The notes under the pieces: model-generated
Database searches by the model: none
The model's input: the letters and a program-made list of their open reading frames with translations, nothing else
Told to the model about the DNA's origin: nothing
Position numbers and translations under genes: made by a program
Origin: Candidatus Kouleothrix ribensis
Lineage (GTDB): Bacteria > Chloroflexota > Chloroflexia > Chloroflexales > Roseiflexaceae
Assembly: GCA_016722075.1 (NCBI GenBank)
Contig: JADKGW010000001.1
Span: 3,038,001-3,102,000, forward strand
DNA length: 64,000 bases
Direction: 5' to 3'
In this document: positions 34,499-43,291 of the stretch, one piece after another
How the letters are laid out: the number at the start of each line of letters is the position of its first letter
Numbering within the stretch: the first letter of the stretch is position 1

Positions 34499-37400
34499 AT
34501 GTGTATGGAAGACAGATTGCAGTTGGTGCTGCTTGGTGGGCTGCAAATTGAGCAGCATGGCACACCACGCACCGACCTGGCCCCGCACAAAGGGCAGGCG
34601 CTCCTGTGCTACCTGGCCGTGACCAGGCGGCCACACTCGCGTGCGGCGCTGGCCGGGCTGCTCTGGTCCGAGCTGCCCGAGGCTGACGCAAGGACCAACC
34701 TGCGTACAGTGATCTCTAAGCTCCACAAGATCGTCGGGCCATATCTCTCCGTCACGCGTGCGACCATCGCCTTCAACCATACGCTGCCCTATTGGTTGGA
34801 TGTGGAGATCTTTCTCGACAGGCTGCGCCGCGCCCAGGCTGCGCCGGACACTCGAGCCGTACTGCGCGAGGCGGTTGCGCTCTACCATGGCGACTTCCTG
34901 GCTGGCTTCTACATCCGCGGCGCTGCGGCATTCGAGGAGTGGGCGTTGAGCGAGCGCCAGTTCATGCGCGGCCTCGTTGTAGATGCGCTGCATCGCCTGG
35001 CGGAAGCCTGCGCTCGCCAAGGCGACTACGCCGAGGCCATCGGCGTGCTGAGGAGGCTGCTCGCGCTTGAGCCATGGCGTGAGGAAGCGCATCAACAGCT
35101 CATCCGGCTCCTCGCGCTGTCTGGACAGCGCAGTGCCGCACTCAATCAGTATGATGTGATGCGCCGCCAGCTCGAGGCCGAGCTGGGCGTCGTGCCCGAG
35201 GCCGAGAGCCTGGCCCTGGTCGAGCAGATTCGTTCTGGCCAATTGCCGATCGCAGATCGCAGATCGCAGATTGGAGAAAAGCCTGATCCCCAACCCCCAG
35301 TCTCCAACCTGCATCTGTGGAACCAGGCACCCGACCTGGGCAGCTTCTACGGGCGCACGGCCGAGCTGCTCACCCTCCAGCGCTGGTTGGTCGCCGATAG
35401 CTGCCGGGTGGTGTCGATCTATGGCATGGGTGGGATTGGTAAGACTGCGCTGGCTGCCAGGCTGGTCGAGGCGGTACATGAGCACTTCGATCAGGTGATC
35501 TGGCGCTCACTGCTGAATGCCCCACCGCTCGACGATCTGCTGGACACGTGCATCCAGGCACTCGATCCCCAGCAGGGTGTCAGCGTACCCACCAGTCTGG
35601 ACACGCGGCTTGACCTTCTGATGCGCCTGCTGCGGACCAGGCGATGTCTTCTCGTACTCGACAACCTCGAGAGCATCCTGGAGGCTGGCGAGCGCGCCGG
35701 CAACTACCGCTCAGGTTATGCCGACTATGCCCAGCTCCTGGCGCGCGCCGGGCAGAGCCGACACGCCAGCTGCCTGCTGTTGACCAGCCGCGAGCATCCG
35801 CTGGGGTTGGAGCGGCTGGAAGGCGCCGACGCCCCGGTGCGCATGCTCCAGCTTGCCGGGTTGGATGCCGAGGCTGGGCGCTCGATTCTGCGCGAGCGCG
35901 GTCTAGGCGAGCAGGCCGTTCAGTCGGTGCTGATCGAGCGATATTCTGGCAATGCGCTGGCGCTCAAGCTGGTGGCCGCGACGATCCACGACCTGTTCGC
36001 GAGCAATGTGGCGGCGTTCCTGCGCGACGAGACACCAATCTTCGACGACATTCGTGATGTGCTTGATCAGCAGTTCGCACGCCTGCCCGCTTTGGAGCGC
36101 GAACTGCTCGTCTGGCTTGCGATCGAGCGCGAGCCCACGACGCTGCTTGTGCTCCATGCGAACCTCGTCCAGTATGCGCCACACCATGCGCTCCTGGAGG
36201 CACTGCGGTCATTGCAGCGGCGCTCGCTGCTGGAGCAGCAGGGCCAGGGGTTTACGCTGCAAAACGTGGTGATGGAGTATACCACCGACCTCCTGGTGAC
36301 CCAGCTAGTGCGCGAGCTTACGACCGGAGCACTGAATCTATTTGCACGGCATGCGCTGATCAAGACGCAGGTTCGCGAGTACGTGCGCCAGAGCCAGATT
36401 CGCCTGATCCTGGCGCCGCTGGCTGAACAGCTGACGGCCCAGCTGGGCCGGGCCGATCTACTGGTGAAGCTCCGCGCACTGCCCGCCGCGCTGCGCGCAC
36501 ACCCAACCCTGGCGGCCAGTTACGCGGCAGGCAACCTGCTGAATCTGCTGCTCTCGCTCGGTGACGATCTGGGCGGGCTGGATCTCAGCGGGTTGCTGGT
36601 ATGGCAGGCTGACCTGCGCGGCGCTCGTACGCCTGACCTCAACCTCAGCCGCGCCGAAATCCGCGCGGTCACATTCACCGAGAATATGCGCGCGATCACC
36701 CAGGTGGCCTGTAGCCCTGACGGACGGCTGTTTGCGGCGGGGGCCATCGACGGGGCGGTACTCCTCTGGGACTTCGCTGAACGGCGGCTCATCCACACCT
36801 ACACCGGCCACACTGCGCTGGTGAACGCGCTGGCCTTCAGCCCCGACGGCGCACTCCTGGCGAGCGGCGCGTCGGACGAGACGATCCGACTCTGGGACCT
36901 GGCCGGTGCGACTGTCGCCCGCGTGATCCAGGCGCACGCCGGCGGCGTGATTGCGCTCGACATCAGCTCACGCGGCATGCTTGCCAGCTCCGGCTACGAT
37001 GGCGCGATTCGGATATGGGATGTGGCCACGGCCCAGCTCCACCACACCTACCAGGAGCACGCCCCGCTGACATTGACCGTCGCCTGGAGTCCCGATGGCG
37101 CGACGCTTGTGAGCGGCGGATACGATAGCGCGATCCGCCTGTGGGATGCGGCCATGGGCACCAGTCGCTGCATACTCCAGGGGCACAGCGGCATCGTGCC
37201 AAAGGTCGTCTACAACCGCGACGGTCGCCTGATCGCCAGCGGCGGCAGCGACCGAACGGTTCGGGTGTGGGATGCACACAACGGCCTGCAGCTCCATGCG
37301 CTGGAAGGACATACGAACGTGGTGACGGCGCTGGCCTTCAGCCCTGACAGCGGGATGCTGGCCAGCGGCGCATGGGATCAGATGGTGCGCCTCTGGGATC

Positions 37401-38548
37401 TGAGCACCGGCCGGCTGGTAGCTCCGGTGGCCGGCCACACCTCGCACGTCAGCTCGCTGGCGTTCAGCCCAGACGGCGCAACGTTGATCAGCGGCGGCTA
37501 TGACCAGACCATACGGCTGTGGGACGGGCATACCCAGCAGCTGCTCATCACCCTGCGCGGCCATACCACCTGGGTCTGGGCACTGGCCTTCAGCCCAGAC
37601 GGAGCGATCCTCGCAAGCGCTCACCACGACCAGGCCGTCCGCCTGTGGGACACCTCGCGCCGGACGAGCCAGGCCACGCTATACGGCCACGTCAACGAGG
37701 TCACGGCGGTCGCCATCAGCCCTGATGGCACCACATTGGCCAGCGCCGGGAACGATCGGAAGGTGCGCCTGTGGGACATGAGCACCGGCCAGATCATCCG
37801 CGTACTGGCAGGCCACAGCGCGGCAGTGTACCAGGCACGCTACAGCCCAGACGGGCACCAGCTCGCTACCGGTGATCTCGACGGAGCTGTATGGCTATGG
37901 GATCTGCGCGAAGAGCGGCATCGCTGCTTGCGCCACGGCCAGCGGCACTCGGCCGCACCGGTGGCCTGGGGCCGACAGCCAGGCGGAGAGCTGCTGCTCG
38001 CGACCCCGACCGACGAGTGCGGCATTCAGCTCTGGGATGCACAGGCCGGAGCGCCGCTGCGCGTGCTCCGTGGCCACAGCGCGATCATCACCGCGATCGC
38101 ATTGGGCATACAGAGCCCGCTGCTGGCAAGCGGGAGCTGGGATCGGACGGTTCGTCTGTGGGATCGGTCCATGGGGCAGGTCACCAGCATCCTGCGTGGC
38201 CACACCAACTATGTGATGACCGTTGCGATCAGTCCCGACGAGGTGACGGTGGTGAGCGGCGGCCTGGATGGGACGGTGCGCCTGTGGGACACGGCCACCG
38301 GCACGGAGCGTCACACCCTGCTCGGTCACACTGGCGGCATCTTTGCCGTAGCCTTCAGCCCAGACGGTGCCACGCTCGCCAGCGGCAGCGATGACGAGAC
38401 GATCCGGCTGTGGGATGTTCAGGCGGGAGCGTGCCTGGCAGTCCTACGCGCGGACGGTCCCTACGCAGGGATGCAGATCACCGGTGCAGTCGGGCTGAGC
38501 GAGGCGCAACGGGCCACGCTCAAGGTGCTCGGGGCCGTCGATTGCTGA
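34499..38548 (+). CDS. Giant STAND regulator: SARP/BTAD, NB-ARC ATPase and fourteen WD40 repeats
   Basis: GGAAG at 34493-34497 fits ATG 34499 or, with better spacing, ATG 34505; the product is about 1350 residues. It starts with an OmpR-like HTH (LQLVLLGGLQIEQHGTPRTD) and a BTAD (YHGDFLAGFYIRGAAAFEEW). A low-complexity linker encoded by a GCAGATC repeat precedes the NB-ARC: Walker A GMGGIGKT near residue 310, Walker B RCLLVLDNLESILEAG and SCLLLTSREHPLGLERLEGA. A helical region with a pentapeptide-like patch (LSGLLVWQADLRGARTPDLN) leads to fourteen WD40 units (each ending (R/L)LWD), enough for two seven-bladed propellers. STAND proteins oligomerise upon ligand sensing; the propellers probably sense and the HTH acts on DNA. 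A decayed paralogue follows. Confidence 0.92.
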   Translation: MCMEDRLQLVLLGGLQIEQHGTPRTDLAPHKGQALLCYLAVTRRPHSRAALAGLLWSELPEADARTNLRTVISKLHKIVGPYLSVTRATIAFNHTLPYWLDVEIFLDRLRRAQAAPDTRAVLREAVALYHGDFLAGFYIRGAAAFEEWALSERQFMRGLVVDALHRLAEACARQGDYAEAIGVLRRLLALEPWREEAHQQLIRLLALSGQRSAALNQYDVMRRQLEAELGVVPEAESLALVEQIRSGQLPIADRRSQIGEKPDPQPPVSNLHLWNQAPDLGSFYGRTAELLTLQRWLVADSCRVVSIYGMGGIGKTALAARLVEAVHEHFDQVIWRSLLNAPPLDDLLDTCIQALDPQQGVSVPTSLDTRLDLLMRLLRTRRCLLVLDNLESILEAGERAGNYRSGYADYAQLLARAGQSRHASCLLLTSREHPLGLERLEGADAPVRMLQLAGLDAEAGRSILRERGLGEQAVQSVLIERYSGNALALKLVAATIHDLFASNVAAFLRDETPIFDDIRDVLDQQFARLPALERELLVWLAIEREPTTLLVLHANLVQYAPHHALLEALRSLQRRSLLEQQGQGFTLQNVVMEYTTDLLVTQLVRELTTGALNLFARHALIKTQVREYVRQSQIRLILAPLAEQLTAQLGRADLLVKLRALPAALRAHPTLAASYAAGNLLNLLLSLGDDLGGLDLSGLLVWQADLRGARTPDLNLSRAEIRAVTFTENMRAITQVACSPDGRLFAAGAIDGAVLLWDFAERRLIHTYTGHTALVNALAFSPDGALLASGASDETIRLWDLAGATVARVIQAHAGGVIALDISSRGMLASSGYDGAIRIWDVATAQLHHTYQEHAPLTLTVAWSPDGATLVSGGYDSAIRLWDAAMGTSRCILQGHSGIVPKVVYNRDGRLIASGGSDRTVRVWDAHNGLQLHALEGHTNVVTALAFSPDSGMLASGAWDQMVRLWDLSTGRLVAPVAGHTSHVSSLAFSPDGATLISGGYDQTIRLWDGHTQQLLITLRGHTTWVWALAFSPDGAILASAHHDQAVRLWDTSRRTSQATLYGHVNEVTAVAISPDGTTLASAGNDRKVRLWDMSTGQIIRVLAGHSAAVYQARYSPDGHQLATGDLDGAVWLWDLREERHRCLRHGQRHSAAPVAWGRQPGGELLLATPTDECGIQLWDAQAGAPLRVLRGHSAIITAIALGIQSPLLASGSWDRTVRLWDRSMGQVTSILRGHTNYVMTVAISPDEVTVVSGGLDGTVRLWDTATGTERHTLLGHTGGIFAVAFSPDGATLASGSDDETIRLWDVQAGACLAVLRADGPYAGMQITGAVGLSEAQRATLKVLGAVDC

Positions 38549-38675
38549 GCGCAATCACTGGTAGGTGCCGACGCGCGGCAATCGTCGCTCCGCCAGAGGC
38601 GGGAATTCTACTGACTGAAGCGCTAGCCTTTCTCATAGTGACCTGCGCCTTGCCGCGCCGACGACCGCAACATGA

Positions 38676-38790
38676 TCGGTTCAGGTGGTTGAAGGAGGGC
38701 TTGGCGAGGTGGTTGCTGGCATTCGCAAGCGCTTCGATTTCGTCTCGGCTGACGCACAGATTGTCGGCGACGCAAAATACTACACAGATC
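38676..38790 (+). pseudogene. Nuclease-like gene fragment
   Basis: After a stop at 38673 the frame reads VVEGGLGEVVAGIRKRFDFV SADAQIVGDAKYYTD. The run FDFVSADAQIVGDAKYYT has the D...GDAK form of a PD-(D/E)XK-type motif seen in uncharacterised nuclease-like proteins. The rest of the frame is not protein-like. It seems to be a deletion remnant; confidence is low because only about 35 residues are left. Confidence 0.4.
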
Positions 38791-38796
38791 GCGTTT

Positions 38797-38815
38797 CGAA
38801 CAGTTTCCGAACAGT
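38797..38815. promoter_or_regulatory. Paired CGAACAGT sites upstream of a small gene
   Basis: CGAACAGT occurs at 38797-38804 and 38808-38815, eleven bases apart and therefore on the same face of the helix. An AT-rich TATATTAT follows at about 38821. The reverse form ACTGTTCG recurs at 39285-39292, upstream of the decayed NB-ARC gene. SARP-type regulators bind direct repeats spaced by about one turn, so these could be sites of the adjacent SARP protein; this is inference. Confidence 0.45.
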
Positions 38816-38853
38816 GATCGTATATTATTTCAGCACATACCGAGAGAAAAGTA

Positions 38854-39099
38854 ATGCCACGTGTCAGGTCCAGGAGAATGTACCGCTCCTACCTCCTGCG
38901 CTGCTGGGAGAACGGCGAGCAGGGGATCGTCGAGCGTTTCGTGGTCGAGCGCATCTCCGACGCGCCGCGCCACTGGGTGTTCGGCTCCTTCGCCGACCTG
39001 ATGCACTTCATGCGGAGCGAGCTGCTTGGCGAACAGCCAGGCCGGCAGCCCGAGAACTCGCCGCCAGATGACATAGATTGCGCGACCGATGACATCTGA
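38854..39099 (+). CDS. Small YRSYLLRxWE-type protein
   Basis: The 81-residue product contains YRSYLLRCWENGEQGIVERF, VVERISDAPRHWVFGSFADL and MHFMRSELLGEQ. It shares the layout of the nonsense-mutated gene at 12700-12915: YRSxLVRLW, a variable acidic segment, then a short strand with Trp/Phe and an F-x-S/T-x2-x-L-x-x-F/L helix. These small proteins are frequent in Chloroflexota and uncharacterised. GAGAGAAAAG precedes ATG 38854, and paired CGAACAGT sites lie 40-55 bp upstream, suggesting controlled expression. Confidence 0.65.
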   Translation: MPRVRSRRMYRSYLLRCWENGEQGIVERFVVERISDAPRHWVFGSFADLMHFMRSELLGEQPGRQPENSPPDDIDCATDDI

Positions 39100-39295
39100 A
39101 CTTTCGACGGCGACCGATACAGCCGGCTTGCTGATGCTCGACGTCCATGTCGCGGCGATGTCGGTGCTGCTGCGTCGCCTCGATGCGCTGCTCCTGGAAC
39201 GCATGGCCGCAGCACTCCCGACATTGGCGCAGCCTTGGCATCGCTTCACTTTTCTTTCGGTGAGTGATAGAATAGTATACGCCCACTGTTCGTAA
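39089..39295 (+). CDS. Uncertain small ORF overlapping the previous gene
   Basis: ATG 39089 overlaps the preceding gene by 11 bp and yields 68 residues with an amphipathic helix (GLLMLDVHVAAMSVLLRRLD ALLLERMAA). Translational coupling would be possible. There is no independent ribosome site and no family, so it may be spurious. Confidence 0.3.
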   Translation: MTSELSTATDTAGLLMLDVHVAAMSVLLRRLDALLLERMAAALPTLAQPWHRFTFLSVSDRIVYAHCS

Positions 39296-39368
39296 ATTGC
39301 TCAGAAACTCTTCGGAAAAAGATCGCAGCTCGCCGCCCTCTGTGCTCGTTGAATTGGGGGAGGTACGG

Positions 39369-40790
39369 TGGTGTATGACATTGATCAGCTGCCGCAGCTG
39401 CTGCTTCTAGGCCCCACCGAGGCGATCACTGCAGGTGGCCGCACTCGCGCTTTCGGAACGCGCAAAGCCACCGCCCGGCGAGATCTTGCGTGACTGTATT
39501 CATATATTGACTGGGAAACGCCTGGTGACTATGCAAGACAGCTTCGATCAGCAGCTTGAGCTGCTCGTCGATGCACTGTGCCAGCGGCGCTGCCTGCTGA
39601 TTCTTGACGACCTGGAAAGCGTCTTTCTGGGCGGGGAGCGCGCCGGCCTCTATCGTGCCGGATACGAGGGCTACGGCCAGCTGATCAGCTACACCGGCCA
39701 GCACCGGCACCAGAGCTGCCTGATCCTGACCGGGCGTGAGCTACCACTGGATCTCGCACGCCTGGAGCGAGATACGCCACTGGTGCGCACGTTCCAACTC
39801 AACGGCCTGACGGCCATGGGCGCCCAGGCGATCCTCGACGAGCAAGGACTGAAACTTCAGGACAACGATTATGTCATGATATCCACGCGCTACTCTGGCA
39901 ACCCGCTGGCGCTGAGGCTGGCCGCCACAATGATCCGCGACCTGTTCGCTGGCGATATCGCGGCATTCTTGCATTCCAAGACACCGATCTTCGACGATAT
40001 ACGCGACGTGCTGGATCAGCAGTTCGCACGCCTGTCTGTGTTAGAACACGAGCTGCTCATCTGGCTGGCGATTGAGCTGGAGCCAACCACAATCGCTGCG
40101 CTCCAAGGGAACTTCGTCGAGCGTGAGCCGCGGCCCATGGTGCTGGAGGCGCTGCGCTCATTGCAGCGCCGATCGCTGTTGGAGCAGCACGATCAGGGGT
40201 TCACGCTGCAAAACGTGGTGATGGAATACACCACCGAGTTGCTCGTGACACGGGTGGTGCGCGAGCTAGAAAACGATCAGCTTGATCTGTTCGCGCGCCA
40301 CGCGCTCGTCAAGGCGAAAGCGCCCGAGTATGTGCGCCAAAGCCAGCTACGCCTGATTGTGGCACCCATCGCCGAGCGGCTCACGGCACGGTTGGGCCGG
40401 GCGAACCTCCTCGCGAAGCTGCGTGCATTGCTGGATGTGTTGCGTGGGCGCCCGGAGCTCGCATCGAGCTTCGCCGCCGGCAACGTGCTCAACCTGCTGA
40501 TCTTCCTAGGCGCGGACCTGCGCGGCCTCGATCCCTCGCGGCTGGCCGCCTAGCAGGCCCATCTCGCTGGATGCGCCGCGCCCGAGCTTCATCGGCCTGC
40601 TGCTGGCTAGTGGCGGCAATGATTCGACCGTGCGGGTCTGGGATGTGCGACGTAGTGAGCTGACGCAGATCCTGCGAGAACCAACCAGCTGGATCTCATC
40701 AGTTGTGTTCAGCCCCAACAGCACCTTGCTTGCAAGCAGCGTCCGTGATCAGACTGTAACTCTTCTGAACTCATACGGGTACTATGATGA
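39369..40790 (+). pseudogene. Decayed paralogue of the SARP/NB-ARC/WD40 regulator
   Basis: GTG 39369 follows GGGGAGG and reads VVYDIDQLPQLLLLGPTEAI, similar to the start of the intact gene, then stops at 39492. Another frame, from about 39435, enters the NB-ARC domain directly at the Walker B side (RRCLLILDDLESVFLGGERA). It parallels the intact paralogue through FTLQNVVMEYTTELLVTRVV and ends at 40553. A third frame (about 40600-40780) carries leftovers of one or two WD40 units (ASGGNDSTVRVWDV). The BTAD, Walker A and nearly all propeller blades are deleted. Confidence 0.85.
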
Positions 40791-40827
40791 TAGTGTACCA
40801 GGTTACACTATTCCTAACGGTTCGGCA

Positions 40828-41091
40828 GAGGTGTTTGCTCGGGCTGGGTATCGCGCGAAGCTTGAGCGTGATGGGGTGTTGTTGGCGCCGCTCGTCGGCG
40901 CCCTCGGCAGTTGCGGCGCCCAGGCGCTGCTCCAGAGCGCCCAGGCCTACGCTTGTTGGACTGCGAGGTGACGATCACGGGCATCTCGCCTACGGTGGCA
41001 ACAACCCTGGCCCACCTCGGAATCGCCCTGGATGAAGTCGCAACCGACCGCTCGCGACAGAGGGTGCTGACGAGCAGCGCTCGTGCATCGC
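40828..41091 (+). pseudogene. STAS-domain remnant
   Basis: Two frames together give the end of an RsbR-type STAS module: VLLAPLVGALGS in one, then RLLDCEVTITGISPTVATTL AHLGIALDEVATDR in another. The latter corresponds to the LLGARVIAVGIRPEVAQTMV region of the intact STAS gene immediately downstream. The central part with the phosphorylatable Ser/Thr is deleted. It shares the first frame with the WD40 leftovers, so two decayed genes are fused here. Confidence 0.6.
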
Positions 41092-41111
41092 TGGAGCTAC
41101 CAAGGGAAGAT

Positions 41112-42248
41112 ATGAAATCGTTCCTCGCACTCATGCGTGCAGATCCACACCTAGACATCGAAACGCAGCAACGTCGCCTGTTTCAGTTGATCCTGATCGC
41201 GATGCTCGCAGGCGGCGCCGTAATCGCGCCGCTCTTCCTTGTTGGCGTAGGCTGGCCGCTTGGCGGAGTGCTTGTTGCTGCACAGTTGATTGCGGCCGGC
41301 TTCGCCGCGGTCGCGCTGTTCCAACTTCGAAAAGCCAGACTCCAACCTGCGATCTTCCTGACCGCGCTCGGGTTCGTGTTCGCACTTGCTGTGGTCTTGT
41401 TCGCTTTTGGCTTGCGCGCAAGCACCGCCCTGCTGCCGATCGCGTTTTTCCCGTTGGCGTGGGTTGCCTTGCTTGGCAGCCCGCGGAGTGCCTGGGCGAC
41501 GCTCGGCATCGCGATTCTGGCGGTCAGTGGAGCAGCCTTGGAAGGAAACGGGCTTCCCTGGGTCGGCTTTCTCGCGGCGCCTGAGCTGCCAACCTTCCTG
41601 ACCGTCATCATCTTTACGGTAGCGGGAATCATTCTTGGCTGGTTCCTAATGCAGTCGGGCCAGACCCTCCGCACAGCGCTTGACCGGTCGCACCAGCGTG
41701 AGGCTGAACTTGCCGTGCTGCGCGACTCGCTGGAAACAACCGTTGCGCTGCGCACAGAATCGCTGCAGCAAGCACTCACTGCGGTACAGGCGCGCGAAGC
41801 GCAGCTGGCACAGACGCTTGCGGAGCTGCACACGAGCCAGGAGACGATCCGCAAACTGAGTGCCCCGGTGATCCCAGCCCTCCCCGGCACGCTGGTACTC
41901 CCGCTTGTGGGCACACTAGACAGCGCTCGGGCGGCAACAATGGCCGAGCAGGTGCTCAGCGCCGTCGAGCAGCGCCGAGCGCGTATCGTTATCATAGATA
42001 TGACGGGTTTATCGATGGTTGACACCCACGTGGTGCAGGCGCTGCTCAGCACGGCTGCCGCCGTGCAGCTGCTGGGCGCGCGTGTCATCGCCGTCGGTAT
42101 TCGTCCTGAGGTGGCGCAGACCATGGTTGCCCTGCAGATCACCATGGGCAGTATCACCACCTATACCGACCTCCAGGAAGCAGTGCTGACGACTCTTTGC
42201 GAGTCAGGATGGCGGCACGTAGACCAGGAACAACCAGGAGTTCGTTAA
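41112..42248 (+). CDS. Membrane protein with C-terminal STAS domain
   Basis: ATG 41112, with AAGGGA upstream, gives 378 residues; the longer frame from 40911 runs into the STAS remnant. After a short cytoplasmic N-terminus, about six hydrophobic helices (ILIAMLAGGAVIAPLFLVGV to TVIIFTVAGIILGWFLM) occupy residues 20-185. A coiled coil (residues 195-265, REAELAVLRDSLETTVALRT) links to the STAS domain (PALPGTLVLPLVGTLDSARA, ARIVIIDMTGLSMVDTHVVQ). Thr in DMTGLSMVD is the usual phosphorylation site region of RsbR/RsbS proteins. It probably senses a membrane signal and feeds a stressosome or partner-switch pathway. The hydrolase follows 26 bp downstream. Confidence 0.82.
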   Translation: MKSFLALMRADPHLDIETQQRRLFQLILIAMLAGGAVIAPLFLVGVGWPLGGVLVAAQLIAAGFAAVALFQLRKARLQPAIFLTALGFVFALAVVLFAFGLRASTALLPIAFFPLAWVALLGSPRSAWATLGIAILAVSGAALEGNGLPWVGFLAAPELPTFLTVIIFTVAGIILGWFLMQSGQTLRTALDRSHQREAELAVLRDSLETTVALRTESLQQALTAVQAREAQLAQTLAELHTSQETIRKLSAPVIPALPGTLVLPLVGTLDSARAATMAEQVLSAVEQRRARIVIIDMTGLSMVDTHVVQALLSTAAAVQLLGARVIAVGIRPEVAQTMVALQITMGSITTYTDLQEAVLTTLCESGWRHVDQEQPGVR

Positions 42249-42274
42249 GGGATCGTTTGGAATCGTAAGGAGCG

Positions 42275-43039
42275 ATGATGATCGCAGTAGTTCTTGTCCA
42301 CGGCGGCTGGCATTGGGGTGGCTGCTGGGATCCTGTTCGACAGATCCTGGAGCAAGAGGGAATCACGGTCTACACACCCTCCCTTGAGCAGTATCGTGGG
42401 AGTACGCTGCGGCGGCATGTAGAGCAAGTGGTCGATCTGATCCGCGAGGAGCAGCTCGACCGGATCGTCCTGGTCGGCCATTCCTATGCGGGCCTGGTCA
42501 TTTCTGGCGTATTGGCGCGACTGCCCCAGCGTATCCACCATACAGTATTTCTCGATGCGGTGATTCCCGACGCGGGCCGTGTTCCAGTGGCAGCATTGAT
42601 GCCTCCCATCGGCGTGTATGCCCTCCAGGCGCTGAACCGTATCCAGCCCATGTGGCCGGTGGTCATCCACGCGGCAGGCTTCGGTATTACCGATCCGAGC
42701 GCGGCGGCCTGGCTCAACAGCCACTTGCGGCCCCAGCCTGGAGCACCCATGGTGGAGCCGTTTCCGTATGCGCCGGTGTTTGAGCCGGCACAGTGTACCT
42801 TCGTGTTCTGCCGAGAGCCGATCCGCGTCACCGATCCGACGCGCCTGCTTGGGCGCATCTGGAGCCGGTTGATGCCACGGTCGCCACTGGAGATCTATGC
42901 TCGGCGTGCCGCCGCCGCAGGCTGGCAACTCCATGAATTGCCCATCGGCCACAACGCGATGGTGATCGCCCCCAAGCAGGTTGCCCAGATTATTCAAGCG
43001 GTACTGCCGCCGGAAGGTGCTATGGCCGATAGGCCATGA
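42275..43039 (+). CDS. Alpha/beta hydrolase, salicylate-esterase-like
   Basis: The 254-residue product shows IAVVLVHGGWHWGGCWDPVR (oxyanion HGG), DRIVLVGHSYAGLVISGVLA with nucleophile Ser70, and LHELPIGHNAMVIAPKQVAQ with the catalytic His. This is the plant-MES/EstA-like branch of the family, which hydrolyses small esters. Catalytic Asp is probably in the FVFCREPIRVTDPTRL region. ATG 42275 or 42278 follows TAAGGAG. It lies 26 bp after the STAS membrane protein. A truncated relative lies at 21002. A strong hairpin follows at 43142. Confidence 0.88.
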   Translation: MMIAVVLVHGGWHWGGCWDPVRQILEQEGITVYTPSLEQYRGSTLRRHVEQVVDLIREEQLDRIVLVGHSYAGLVISGVLARLPQRIHHTVFLDAVIPDAGRVPVAALMPPIGVYALQALNRIQPMWPVVIHAAGFGITDPSAAAWLNSHLRPQPGAPMVEPFPYAPVFEPAQCTFVFCREPIRVTDPTRLLGRIWSRLMPRSPLEIYARRAAAAGWQLHELPIGHNAMVIAPKQVAQIIQAVLPPEGAMADRP

Positions 43040-43141
43040 GCCATAGTTCGCGCATAGCGAGGAGTGTTCCAGCCAGTAGAAACCGCCGGCGGCCGATCAT
43101 GTTATACCAAATCCGGTTAATCGCTTGGTTTATGGTGGGGG

Positions 43142-43168
43142 TTCGGGGGCGGCTTTGCCGCCCCCGAA
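43142..43168. terminator. Rho-independent terminator between convergent genes
   Basis: TTCGGGGGCGGC pairs perfectly with GCCGCCCCCGAA around TTT, followed by ATTCTCTTTT. It lies 100 bp after the hydrolase and 120 bp from the end of the opposing CPBP gene, so it can serve the plus-strand operon. Confidence 0.88.
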
Positions 43169-43291
43169 ATTCTCTTTTGTACGAACGTAATCAAGTTGTG
43201 TCATGATTGGATTCAAGAGACCCTTCACTTTTTTCGGCAACGCTCGATATTGCGCTCTCCGCACACTGCGCTCGTGGTTGCCACGGATGTG

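Noticed and set aside
34433..35485. A 350-codon minus-strand frame
   Set aside because: Shadow of the SARP/WD40 gene on the other strand.
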